From contig JAPKMV010000197.1 in assembly GCA_026645635.1 (NCBI GenBank), positions 1 to 6,494 of the forward strand: a DNA stretch of 6,494 nucleotides. The letters are read 5' to 3'. The notes below the pieces were generated by a model, which had not been told where the DNA came from, did not search any database, and worked only from the letters and a program-made list of their open reading frames with translations. The first letter of the stretch is position 1. Each line of letters opens with the position of its first letter. This stretch comes from Caldilineaceae bacterium. Lineage in GTDB: Bacteria; Chloroflexota; Anaerolineae; Caldilineales; Caldilineaceae. Positions 1-6,319 of this stretch are shown here, piece after piece. A program made the position numbers and the translations under genes.

Positions 1-1250
1 GTGGAATCGGCAAAACGCTGCAAGCTGACGTTCTTGGCCGTCGGCGCCCAGAGACGCACCGTGGGCGCACCGCTGCTGTAGGTGACGCCGAGGGTGGCGC
101 TGATGGCCGTGCCCTGGGTCACGTAGAGATCGTCGAGGGCGCCCTGTATCTGGACGCGGCTGGCGTCGACCTGCGTGCCGCCGCTGTTGTAGGCGGCGAC
201 GATCACCTGCCCCTTGAGCAGCGCCTTGACCGTGTCGCTGGTCACGCCGGAGAGCAGCAGGCGGGTCAGGCCGTTTGCGTTGGGATTCTTCGGATAGGCG
301 TTGGTGCCGATTGTGCCGCTGGCGGTCAGGGCGAGGAAGCCGGGCGTATTGGCGTCGGTGAAGGCGGTCGTCTCCGCGCTGTCGAGCACGCCGCCGTCCG
401 GGTCGTAGACCAGCTTGTACGTCGTTCCAGCGACGCCGTTCCAGGCGATGGTGTTCTGGTCGAGCCAGAGGGCCTTGGCGCCGGTGACAGTGATCGGCCC
501 CGGCGCAGCGGTGACGGTGTAGCTGTAGTTGGGGCCGCCGTTGGTGTCGTAGTTGATCGTCATCAAGTCGGCGTCGGCAGGGGCAATCGACGTCGTGTTG
601 GCCGACGAGAAGACATAGTAGATCACGTTCGTGCTGGCGCTCTGGGCCGGAATCGTGGCAGAGCGCGTCGTCCCGCTGCCAGTCATCTGCACGACGGTGC
701 TGGTGGTGAAGTTGTTGGTGGTGTAGCGCAGAAAGAAGGTTTGTTCGGCTGGCGGCGCACTGGCGGTCGTCAAGGTCACTTCTACGGGATCCGCGCTGGT
801 GGGGGAAGCCGGATCGCGGCTCACGCCGGTGATGTTCACGGGCGCGCCGCTTAGTTGGAAGATCACGCCCTTGTCGTTGCCGTTCCATTTGGCGGCGTAG
901 TAGCTGTTCTGCGTATGCGCAAATGTGCTATTATCAGGATTGGATGTCGAATAGCTCGAGTAAATCTGCCCGAAATTGACGCCGCCATTTGTGCTGTACC
1001 AAAGATTCGAGTCCTTGAAGAACTTGAATCCTGCAGTTGTGCTTGCCGCAGTGATCTGGCCGCTTGTGGCGAGAAAGGTGCCGCCCAAATTACTGGACAT
1101 AGCGATCCCCGGTCCCCAGCCGAATAAGTCCCCACGCAGTTGTTCTCCTGTAGCGGTGGCGCGGGCAAAAAGAGTGCTCGTCAGCACAAGCACGAGGACG
1201 ACGATCAGCAAGCTGCGTGTGCGTGTGGTAGTGGTGAAGAGAGTTGACAT
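1..1250 (-). CDS. pulA: Secreted pullulanase-type alpha-1,6-glucosidase, N-terminal part (cut by left edge)
   Basis: This is the first 416 codons of a starch or pullulan debranching enzyme that would hydrolyse alpha-1,6 branches outside the cell. The catalytic GH13 barrel lies beyond the left edge. Residues 1-34 form a signal peptide: basic TRTR near residues 9-12, hydrophobic LLIVVLVLVL at 14-23, and probable cleavage near ARATA. Residues 35-135 are Ser/Thr/Asn/Tyr-rich and unrecognised. Residues 136-250 look like a beta-sandwich or starch-binding module. Residues 255-375 match the pullulanase N2-type domain (ALWLDQNTIAWNG, then KGQVIVAAY, then VQIQGALDDLY). From residue 386 a CBM48-like domain begins (LGVTYSSG, then VRLWAPTAKNVSL). 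I chose the ATG at 1250 because it puts the signal peptide at the N-terminus and has a good ribosome binding site. Seen: reading frame, signal peptide and motifs. Family knowledge: the order N2, CBM48, GH13 is typical of pullulanases. The symbol is by family only. Confidence 0.85.
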   Translation of the reverse strand, partial: MSTLFTTTTRTRSLLIVVLVLVLTSTLFARATATGEQLRGDLFGWGPGIAMSSNLGGTFLATSGQITAASTTAGFKFFKDSNLWYSTNGGVNFGQIYSSYSTSNPDNSTFAHTQNSYYAAKWNGNDKGVIFQLSGAPVNITGVSRDPASPTSADPVEVTLTTASAPPAEQTFFLRYTTNNFTTSTVVQMTGSGTTRSATIPAQSASTNVIYYVFSSANTTSIAPADADLMTINYDTNGGPNYSYTVTAAPGPITVTGAKALWLDQNTIAWNGVAGTTYKLVYDPDGGVLDSAETTAFTDANTPGFLALTASGTIGTNAYPKNPNANGLTRLLLSGVTSDTVKALLKGQVIVAAYNSGGTQVDASRVQIQGALDDLYVTQGTAISATLGVTYSSGAPTVRLWAPTAKNVSLQRFADS

Positions 1251-1252
1251 CG

Positions 1253-1492
1253 ATGGTTCCTTCAAAGATTGTTGTGAAAACTATCCAGCCGTTGATCCCG
1301 TCGGCAAAATCGGGTGGACGACCCCGCACGCTGGATATGCGAGAGGTCATCAATCGTATGTTGTCCATTCCCGTTGGCAGCATCCAGTGGCGATTGCTGC
1401 CCCCAAAGTATCCAAAACGGCGGGGTGCCTGCCAGTAACTTTCGCACCACAACGGCCAGAAATGGGAGCGGTGCATCCGCGGGTTGGCATTT
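1253..1492 (+). pseudogene. Decayed N-terminal fragment of an IS5-type transposase
   Basis: One plus-strand frame reads MVPSK, then IQPLIPSAKSGGRPRTLDMR, EVINRML and QWRLLPPKYPK. This matches the conserved N-terminal helix-turn-helix region of IS5-family transposases (commonly PLIPPAKPGGRPRT, DMREVVNAI, GCQWRMLP). A TAA stop interrupts the frame at 1436-1438. Past it the same frame continues with QKWERCIRGLAF, resembling the family's DGTWERIHRAL, after which similarity ends. The DDE catalytic domain is absent, and I saw no IS end repeats, so the element is dead. Compared with relatives the start is a few residues short, and the usual hydrophobic and aromatic residues are changed (for example MLSIPVGSIQW where YVLRTGCQW is normal), a sign of old decay. 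The remnant reads away from the pullulanase gene; the two ATGs are two bases apart. Family assignment rests on remembered consensus motifs. Confidence 0.7.
1258..1263 (-). promoter_or_regulatory. Ribosome binding site of the pullulanase gene
   Basis: GAAGGA on the minus strand lies seven bases before the ATG at 1250 and supports that start. The site falls inside codons 2-4 of the transposase remnant on the other strand, so the translation signal may have been shaped by, or survived, an insertion event. I could not find a convincing promoter upstream. Confidence 0.6.
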
Positions 1493-1825
1493 TACCACAG
1501 GCATCGGGATGTCGCGTATGCCAATAAAACGTCTGCTTTCCGTGTTTCTTGTGGCGGGCGAAGGGGGCGACCGGGTACGCGGGAGGGGAGATTTGAGGGT
1601 ATCTGCTAGCAGGGATGCCTTCAAAGATCGAGCCAGGGTTGAAATCCTCGCTGAAGATGACACCGGCCTGATTGAGGAGCGCAACCGCCCAGACCTTGCA
1701 CCATCTTGCGGCAGGTCGCGCCGGTTGCTGAGGTCTTGTCCGTCATCGTACGGCCAACTTTCTGAACATTTTCCAGAACGGCTGCTGGAGACTCGCGGCC
1801 CAGGGTGACGACAGAGCGAAGGGCG
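1493..1825. other. Intergenic stretch with no recognisable gene
   Basis: This stretch separates the end of the ATPase-nuclease gene from the transposase remnant. Both strands contain open frames of 60-140 codons, but none has a convincing ribosome binding site, a recognisable motif or gene-like composition, and several overlap one another. A minus-strand frame around 1595-1700 reads VWAVALLNQAGVIF and then NPGSIFEGIPASRYP, which looks somewhat protein-like but has no start codon and matches nothing I know. No clear rho-independent terminator follows the stop at 1826. The most likely content is decayed accessory DNA. Confidence 0.5.
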
Positions 1826-3403
1826 CTAACATCCCCACACCGTGATCGCATACCCGCGATAGACCTCCACCCGCTGCCAGATCTTCTCCGCCCAGGGCTT
1901 GCCCGGCGTGCGGTCGAAGATGACCAGGTGCGCCTCGCCGGCGCCGCTGGCATCGGCATAGGCCCAGGTCTGCGCCAGGCCGTCGGCAATGGTCGCTTCC
2001 AGGTCGCCGTAGCGCAGCTTGAGTTCGATGACCGCCCGCTGCACGCCGCCCGCATAGGGCCAGACGATCAGCAGGTCGGTGCGGCGGCGGCCCAGGCCGT
2101 ACTCCCGGTCGATGCGTCCGCCGCCGTTGAGAATGCGCTGGAGAAACGCCTGCAAGAGCAACTGCGGGCCGGCCTCGCGGTAGTCAAAGCGCTGGAGCCA
2201 GCTCTCCGAGTGTTCGCGGAAAAATTGCTGAAAGGCCGCCAGCAGTTTCGGCAGGTCGAGCTGCCCGTCGGGACGGATGTACCACGCCGGCTCCTGGCTG
2301 ATGGTCAACTGCGTGCCCCAGGTGAGTTCGCGCGGCACCACCTCACGGTAGATCGGATTGGCGATGGCGAGTTGTCCCGCCGTTTTGATCAACCCCAGGT
2401 CGCGCACATAGGTGATGTCGTCGGGCGGGATGGCAGACGGCTCCTGCTCCCCCACCAGGATCGCCTCGACGACACGGCGCACGCGCGGCTCACGCAGTTT
2501 GTCCGCCAGTTGGTCCAGGTGGGTGACGCGGCGTTGAATGAGGTTCTCCTTCGCTTGCTGGATCGCCGCTGCCGTGATGGGCCGGCTGGGGTCGCGGCCT
2601 GCTTTGTCGCGCCAGGTCGTTTCATAGGCGAGCGCATTGACCAGCCAGGGCTGCCCCTGGGTCAGCTCCCAAACCAACAACAGCGCTTCCGGTGTGAACA
2701 CCTGCCCGGTCTCTGCGGTATGTTCGAGCAGCAATGTCTCCACTTCGCGCTGGTTGAAGTCACCCAGGCGCAGCGATTCGGCCTTGATGTTGAACGCACT
2801 ACCGCCGGTGATCACGCTCTTCTCGCTCGACGCCTGGATGCGATAATCCTGCAGGTCGCGCACGCCGCAGAGAATGAGGCTTTGCGGGAAGGCGCCTGGC
2901 CGCGTCGGATAGCCGGCGCGTAACTGGCGCAGCAGTGAGATCAGCGTGTCGCCGACCAGCGCATCCACTTCGTCGAGCATGAGGACAATTGGCTTGTCGA
3001 CTGCCTTGCTCCAGCGTGTGAGAAAGACGCCTAACTGGGCGCCCGGCGCGCTGTTGGCCAGAACGTCGCGCATGATGGACGGGGCGATCTCGTCACCGGT
3101 CAAGGTAGCGGCGGAAGTGGCGATATAGGTTACGATCGTCGCCATGGCCTGCGCCACATCCTCGCGCAGCGCTTGCGCCGCCTCGATGTTGGCGTAGACA
3201 GCGTGATAGTCGCCCTGTCGATTCAAGTGCTCCGCCAGTGTCAGCAGACAGGTCGTTTTACCAGTCTGCCGCGGGGCGTGGAGCAGGAAATACTTCTTCT
3301 GGGCAATCAGCCCGGAGATGTCAGCCAGATCAAAGCGCGTCAATGGCGGCAGGCAGTAATGATCAGCGCAGTTGACCGGCCCTTCTGTGGTGAAAAAACG
3401 CAT
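1826..3403 (-). CDS. AAA ATPase with C-terminal PD-(D/E)XK nuclease-like domain
   Basis: The 525-residue protein belongs to a family of stand-alone ATPases common in Chloroflexota and related genomes; their biological role is poorly defined. The N-terminus MRFFTTEGPVN, then HYCLPPLTR, is the family signature. Walker A is APRQTGKTT at 43-51, Walker B is IVLMLDEVDAL at 139-149, and the strand LILCGVRD at 176-183 resembles the sensor region. Residues 290-345 look like a winged helix. The C-terminus fits a PD-(D/E)XK fold: D443 in RRRTDLLIVW, E460 and K462 in AVIELKLRYG, then AQTWAY at 477-482, as in the nuclease domains attached to other AAA-ATPase-like proteins. No signal peptide or membrane segment is seen. 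The ATG at 3403 is preferred over one 33 codons upstream because it begins the family signature and has AGGAG in front; the longer form would overlap the preceding gene. It follows that gene by 20 bases. Nuclease activity is inferred. Confidence 0.85.
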   Translation of the reverse strand: MRFFTTEGPVNCADHYCLPPLTRFDLADISGLIAQKKYFLLHAPRQTGKTTCLLTLAEHLNRQGDYHAVYANIEAAQALREDVAQAMATIVTYIATSAATLTGDEIAPSIMRDVLANSAPGAQLGVFLTRWSKAVDKPIVLMLDEVDALVGDTLISLLRQLRAGYPTRPGAFPQSLILCGVRDLQDYRIQASSEKSVITGGSAFNIKAESLRLGDFNQREVETLLLEHTAETGQVFTPEALLLVWELTQGQPWLVNALAYETTWRDKAGRDPSRPITAAAIQQAKENLIQRRVTHLDQLADKLREPRVRRVVEAILVGEQEPSAIPPDDITYVRDLGLIKTAGQLAIANPIYREVVPRELTWGTQLTISQEPAWYIRPDGQLDLPKLLAAFQQFFREHSESWLQRFDYREAGPQLLLQAFLQRILNGGGRIDREYGLGRRRTDLLIVWPYAGGVQRAVIELKLRYGDLEATIADGLAQTWAYADASGAGEAHLVIFDRTPGKPWAEKIWQRVEVYRGYAITVWGC

Positions 3404-3410
3404 TTTGACG

Positions 3411-3415
3411 CTCCT
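3411..3415 (-). promoter_or_regulatory. Ribosome binding site fixing the start of the ATPase-nuclease gene
   Basis: AGGAG on the minus strand lies seven bases before the ATG at 3403, within the 20-base gap after the stop of the preceding gene. It decides between this start and the upstream in-frame ATG at 3502. Confidence 0.7.
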
Positions 3416-3423
3416 GGGTGACT

Positions 3424-4824
3424 TTACACCTTCAACCCCGCCTTCAACTCCCCGATCATCTCCTCCGCTGCGTAGTCCGCATACAGATACAACAAATCGC
3501 ACGTGGTCACCGCGCTGCGGATCAACTCGCGCAGGTTGATGCGATGCTGGGCGAGCGCCCGCGCCAACAGACCGGGCGCCACCGCCGCAGCATCAGCGTA
3601 GCGCGCCGGCGCGGGCGTGTAGTCGTAGGCCAGGGCGTGATAGCGCAGCAGCGTGGCGTAGAACTCGCGGATGTCCTTCTCGATGAAGCGGTCGTCCAGC
3701 CGCACCAGGTGCGACGGCGCCAGCCATGTCCCCACGGGCATGCGGTCGGCGCTTTCGGTCAGGGCAAAGAGGAAGAAGAGATGTGGCTCGGAGGTGTAGC
3801 AGACCGGGTAGTCGGCGCGCGAATTTTCCGGGATCTCGCGGCGCGCGTCGATGCGCCCGTTGTTCAGCCCCAGACTGCTCACGATCATCGCCTTGAAGAA
3901 GGAGTCGGCGCGCTCGCGCTGGTTGCCGCGCAGCAGCGAATAGTGCTCGGACTCGTCGATCAGCACCGCCATGCCGCTGTAACCCACCAGCGTGGCCAGC
4001 AGGCTGATCCCGGTGAGCAGATAGCTGTACTGGCGCGCGTTTTCGCCGTTGATGTAGAGCCGCGGCGGGCGCTTGAAATAGGCCTTCATCTCGCCCTGGG
4101 GTTTCGTCTGCCCGCTCAGCCAGGCGACGGTCTCCTCCAGCGCGGTCTGGCTGGGGCAATCTTGCAGCGCCAGCAGCGCGGCGGCCAGAGGACACTCCTT
4201 GACCTCGCGCGGGCAGAGGCGCACGAACTCGGCGATGACGGCGGGCCGAGCCAGCGCCTTCTCCACCAGCGGCAGCAGCCCGCGACGGCTCGTGTCGGGG
4301 TAGCGCAGCGCGGTGACCAGCGCCTCGTAGATCTTGTGCGCCTTGCCGGGCGGGACTTCCACCAGGTCCAGGCTGGCGCCGGCGACGAGGAAGTTCTCGC
4401 GCAGCGCGCGCCGCGCCGCCAGTTCGATGAAGTGGCTCTTGCCGAAGCCGTAGTCGCCGATCACCGCCAGCACGTCGCCGCCCCGCTCGCGGCTGCGGTC
4501 GAGCGCGCGATCCAGCGTCACCCGCTCTGCCTCCAGTCCGATGGTGAGCGTCTCGGCGTCCTGCACCGGCACGATGCCGACGCGCAGCGCCTCCAGCGTC
4601 TGGCGCGCACGGAACTGGTCGGTGTCCAGCGGGATGCGCGCCGGCGCCTCGGCCAGAATCGCCGGCGGCGTGACCGCGCGGTACGACTCGGCGGTGAACT
4701 CCCTGGCCGGCAGCCGGAAGCGCCGCCCGGAGGCAAAGAGCACCTCCCACTCATAGCCGCCCATGTAGGTCTTGAGCAGCTCGCCTTTGCCAAAATGGGG
4801 ATGATGAACCGTCTGTGTCTCCAC
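3424..4824 (-). CDS. BREX-type (BrxC/BrxD, DUF2791 superfamily) ATPase with Tudor/CarD-like N-terminus
   Basis: The 466-residue P-loop protein is related to the ATPases of BREX phage-defence systems. Walker A is GDYGFGKSHF at 123-132, followed by a strand with NFLVAGASLDL at 144-154, the pattern seen in BrxC/BrxD-type proteins. Walker B is AVLIDESEHY at 286-295. It is far shorter than BrxC (over 1000 residues) and nearer BrxD in size. Residues 6-45 (VHHPHFGKGELL, then EVLFASGRRFRLP) resemble the small Tudor/CarD-like barrels at the end of UvrD/PcrA helicases, which can bind RNA polymerase. The C-terminal 60 residues are helical. The start is uncertain: GTG at 4824 is eleven bases after the previous stop and has a weak GGGGG in front (4830-4834), and it gives the barrel a complete N-terminus. 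A longer version from 4956 would overlap the previous gene by 121 bases, with Gly/Arg-rich sequence. Role by context: partner of the adjacent BrxD-like ATPase. Confidence 0.85.
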   Translation of the reverse strand: METQTVHHPHFGKGELLKTYMGGYEWEVLFASGRRFRLPAREFTAESYRAVTPPAILAEAPARIPLDTDQFRARQTLEALRVGIVPVQDAETLTIGLEAERVTLDRALDRSRERGGDVLAVIGDYGFGKSHFIELAARRALRENFLVAGASLDLVEVPPGKAHKIYEALVTALRYPDTSRRGLLPLVEKALARPAVIAEFVRLCPREVKECPLAAALLALQDCPSQTALEETVAWLSGQTKPQGEMKAYFKRPPRLYINGENARQYSYLLTGISLLATLVGYSGMAVLIDESEHYSLLRGNQRERADSFFKAMIVSSLGLNNGRIDARREIPENSRADYPVCYTSEPHLFFLFALTESADRMPVGTWLAPSHLVRLDDRFIEKDIREFYATLLRYHALAYDYTPAPARYADAAAVAPGLLARALAQHRINLRELIRSAVTTCDLLYLYADYAAEEMIGELKAGLKV

Positions 4825-4835
4825 AAGCGCCCCCG

Positions 4836-6134
4836 TCAGTACGGACTCTGCTGCGCGTCGGCCAGCAGGTTGAGCGCGTCGCTTTGCCCCTTGATCAGCG
4901 CCGCCGCCACCTCCGGGTTCAGCGCCACCTCGCCCTCCTCCTTCTGGCGATACCACTCCGTCACCAGCGTCTTGACGAAGAGGCGGCGGTGGCTGATGGC
5001 CAGGTAGGCATTGCGCGCCGCGGCGGAGAGCGCGTGGATGTTGGCAGTCTGCAACGCCTGGTCGAGTTTGACGCCATAGGCCAGCTCGAAGATCGGCAGC
5101 AGCCGGTAGCCGATCTGCTCCAGCAGCTCCTCGTCGGGGATGTCGAGATGCTCCAGGTCGATCTGCGGGCTGAAGGGGTTGCTGCGCGAGAAGTAGTTGG
5201 CCGCCTGCACCCGCTGCTGCAAGGCCGGGTACTTGGGCACAACCGTGTTGAGGAAATCGGGCGGCACCGCGTACATAAAGAGCGCGCCGGGCAGGTCCTC
5301 GCGGCAGCGGTCGATCACCTCGCGCAGGTTGTCGGTGGCGGTCTTCTCCGCCTTGCCGCCGATGCTCAACATGCGGTCGCCCTCGTCGAAGAGCAGCGCC
5401 AGCCCCGTATAGCCCAGCGCGCGCACCGCCTGGCAGAGCGAGCGCAGCATCTTGAAGGCGTTGTTCTTGTTGATCTTCTCGGTCACGCCGATGGTGCGCA
5501 GGTCGCGCATGTCTTCCGGGCTGACCTCGTCGCCGTGGAGCCAGCGTTCCAGCGCCTCCAGCCGCCGCGTCTGCCCGCGCAGCAGTGCGGTGAGATAACC
5601 CTGGATCGCCTTGTGGTAGCTCAGGCTGTCGATGGGCGTGCTCGTCACCGTCTGTAACAGGCCGCGCACGTCGGGCAGATCTTCGGCGCCCTCGTCGCTC
5701 AAGTCGAGACCGTGGGGGGAGACCACGCGGCGCAGCGTCCCTTCCAGGAAGCGCGCCAGCCCCTGCTCATCCTCGCCCAGCCCGCCGAGTTCATGCCAGA
5801 TCAGCGCCGACGCCACCGCGGCGTAGACCCGGCGCTGGTCGTCGTAGGGGCTTTCCTTCGGGCTGAGATCGACCTTGCTCACGGCGAAGTTGCGCTGCCA
5901 GGCGCGGTCGCGCACGCAGTAGAGAAAGTGCGACTTGCCCGCGCCGTAATCGCCCACCACCAGCTTGAAGACCGCGCCGCCGTCGGCCAGGTAGGAGCCG
6001 AGATAGTGCGCGTCGATGGCGTTGAGCAGCGACTCGTTGCCGGCATTGTAGTAGCTCACACCCTTGGAGAGCGGCGTGCCCGACTGGCCGAGCGTCTCCA
6101 CGATCTGGCGGGCGAGGCGTGGTTCTGGTAGCAT
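4836..6134 (-). CDS. BrxD-like BREX-associated P-loop ATPase
   Basis: The 432-residue length fits BrxD, the ATPase found beside a helicase in type 2 BREX phage-defence loci. Walker A is GDYGAGKSHF at 61-70, preceded by a short helical lead (LLNAIDAHYLGSYL, then AVFKLVV), as in BrxD. Then come RNFAVSKVDLSPKESP (81-96) and RRVYAAVASALI (101-112). Walker B is LALLFDEGD at 245-253, the sensor-like strand is FMYAVPPDFL at 286-295, and the basic SHRRLFVK at 381-388 closes the ATPase region. No membrane segment or signal peptide is present, so it is cytoplasmic. The ATG at 6134 has a near-perfect AAAGGAG in front. It is first in a three-gene run and shares its P-loop almost exactly with the next gene, suggesting a duplicated pair acting together. 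I did not assign the symbol brxD because no methylase, PglZ or BrxHI is in view and the match is at superfamily level. Confidence 0.88.
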   Translation of the reverse strand: MLPEPRLARQIVETLGQSGTPLSKGVSYYNAGNESLLNAIDAHYLGSYLADGGAVFKLVVGDYGAGKSHFLYCVRDRAWQRNFAVSKVDLSPKESPYDDQRRVYAAVASALIWHELGGLGEDEQGLARFLEGTLRRVVSPHGLDLSDEGAEDLPDVRGLLQTVTSTPIDSLSYHKAIQGYLTALLRGQTRRLEALERWLHGDEVSPEDMRDLRTIGVTEKINKNNAFKMLRSLCQAVRALGYTGLALLFDEGDRMLSIGGKAEKTATDNLREVIDRCREDLPGALFMYAVPPDFLNTVVPKYPALQQRVQAANYFSRSNPFSPQIDLEHLDIPDEELLEQIGYRLLPIFELAYGVKLDQALQTANIHALSAAARNAYLAISHRRLFVKTLVTEWYRQKEEGEVALNPEVAAALIKGQSDALNLLADAQQSPY

Positions 6135-6141
6135 GGGTTCA

Positions 6142-6148
6142 CTCCTTT
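6142..6148 (-). promoter_or_regulatory. Strong ribosome binding site of the BrxD-like gene
   Basis: AAAGGAG on the minus strand ends seven bases before the ATG at 6134. The terminal repeat of the palindromic element begins only three bases further upstream, so a hairpin in the mRNA would sit immediately next to the ribosome landing site. Confidence 0.85.
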
Positions 6149-6187
6149 CTAGTCACGAATGACACGAATTCTAACGAATATGGCTCA

Positions 6188-6218
6188 CGCAAAGACACAA
6201 AGACGCAAAGGCACAGAG
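6188..6218 (+). repeat. Degenerate 8-base tandem repeat in the left arm
   Basis: Four units follow one another: CGCAAAGA, CACAAAGA, CGCAAAGG and CACAGAG. They form the left half of the inner hairpin of the palindromic element. Confidence 0.8.
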
Positions 6219-6222
6219 TAAA

Positions 6223-6248
6223 TTCTTGGCGTTCTTGGCGGCTTGGCG
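6223..6248 (+). repeat. 9-base tandem repeat in the right arm
   Basis: TTCTTGGCG occurs twice in a row (6223-6231 and 6232-6240), followed by GCTTGGCG. These units are imperfect complements of the 8-base units in the left arm, so the two arms pair with bulges caused by the different periods. Confidence 0.8.
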
Positions 6249-6319
6249 TGAGATTCGTGAACGACTGAATTCGTCAAAATTCGTGTCATTCGTGACATGA
6301 CTCTTCGTGCTTGACAGCC

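Larger units (their letters stand above)
6152..6296. repeat. 145-base MITE-like palindromic element with 19-base perfect terminal inverted repeats
   Basis: The left end 6152-6170 (GTCACGAATGACACGAATT) is the exact reverse complement of the right end 6278-6296. Inside, CTCACGC at 6184-6190 pairs with GCGTGAG at 6246-6252, and the arms between them are partly complementary, so nearly the whole element can fold into one imperfect hairpin. CACGAAT-type heptamers recur on the left arm (6154, 6163, and 6173 as AACGAAT) and their complements on the right arm (6253, 6269, 6279, 6288). The element is AT-richer than the genes around it. I see no open reading frame and no clear target-site duplication: the flanks CTA and ATG differ. 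CGCAAAGACGCAAAG-like cores recur between genes in several bacterial groups (family memory). It could be a non-autonomous mobile element or a dispersed intergenic palindrome. Confidence 0.85.

Noticed and set aside
1264..1310. Possible promoter for the pullulanase gene (TTGCCG, 18 bases, TAGTTT on the minus strand)
   Set aside because: Both boxes are weak and such matches are expected by chance; there is no supporting context.
855..1527. Overlapping short plus- and minus-strand frames around the pullulanase start
   Set aside because: They are shadows of the pullulanase and the decayed transposase; none has a ribosome site or a recognisable motif.
1805..2923. Long plus-strand open frame (372 codons) opposite the ATPase-nuclease gene
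   Set aside because: It is antisense to a gene with clear Walker motifs, has no ribosome binding site, and its Arg/Leu/Gln/Val-rich composition is typical of the frame opposite GC-rich genes.
3404..3502. N-terminal extension of the ATPase-nuclease to the ATG at 3502
   Set aside because: It would overlap the end of the preceding gene, adds non-conserved sequence, and lacks the AGGAG that precedes the ATG at 3403.
3593..4750. Alternative minus-strand frame of 385 codons within the second ATPase gene
   Set aside because: Ala/Gly/Arg-rich shifted frame of the real gene, with no motifs and no start signal.
3418..5007. Plus-strand open frame of 529 codons opposite the second BREX-type ATPase
   Set aside because: It mirrors codon bias on the other strand (Arg, Gln, His, Val-rich, no motifs) and spans two opposite-strand genes and their boundary, which a real gene is unlikely to do.
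4815..5657. Plus-strand open frame opposite the BrxD-like gene
   Set aside because: Antisense artefact with low-complexity Arg/Leu/Val/Gln composition and no recognisable domain; the minus strand carries the P-loop and Walker B motifs.
6135..6210. Possible promoter in the palindromic element for the BrxD-like gene
   Set aside because: TTGCGT or TTGTGT boxes and TAGAAT are present on the minus strand but with spacings of 13 or 21 bases, outside the usual range.
6152..6296. CRISPR array
   Set aside because: Repeats are 7-9 bases long, tandem or inverted, with no spacers of regular length and no cas genes nearby.
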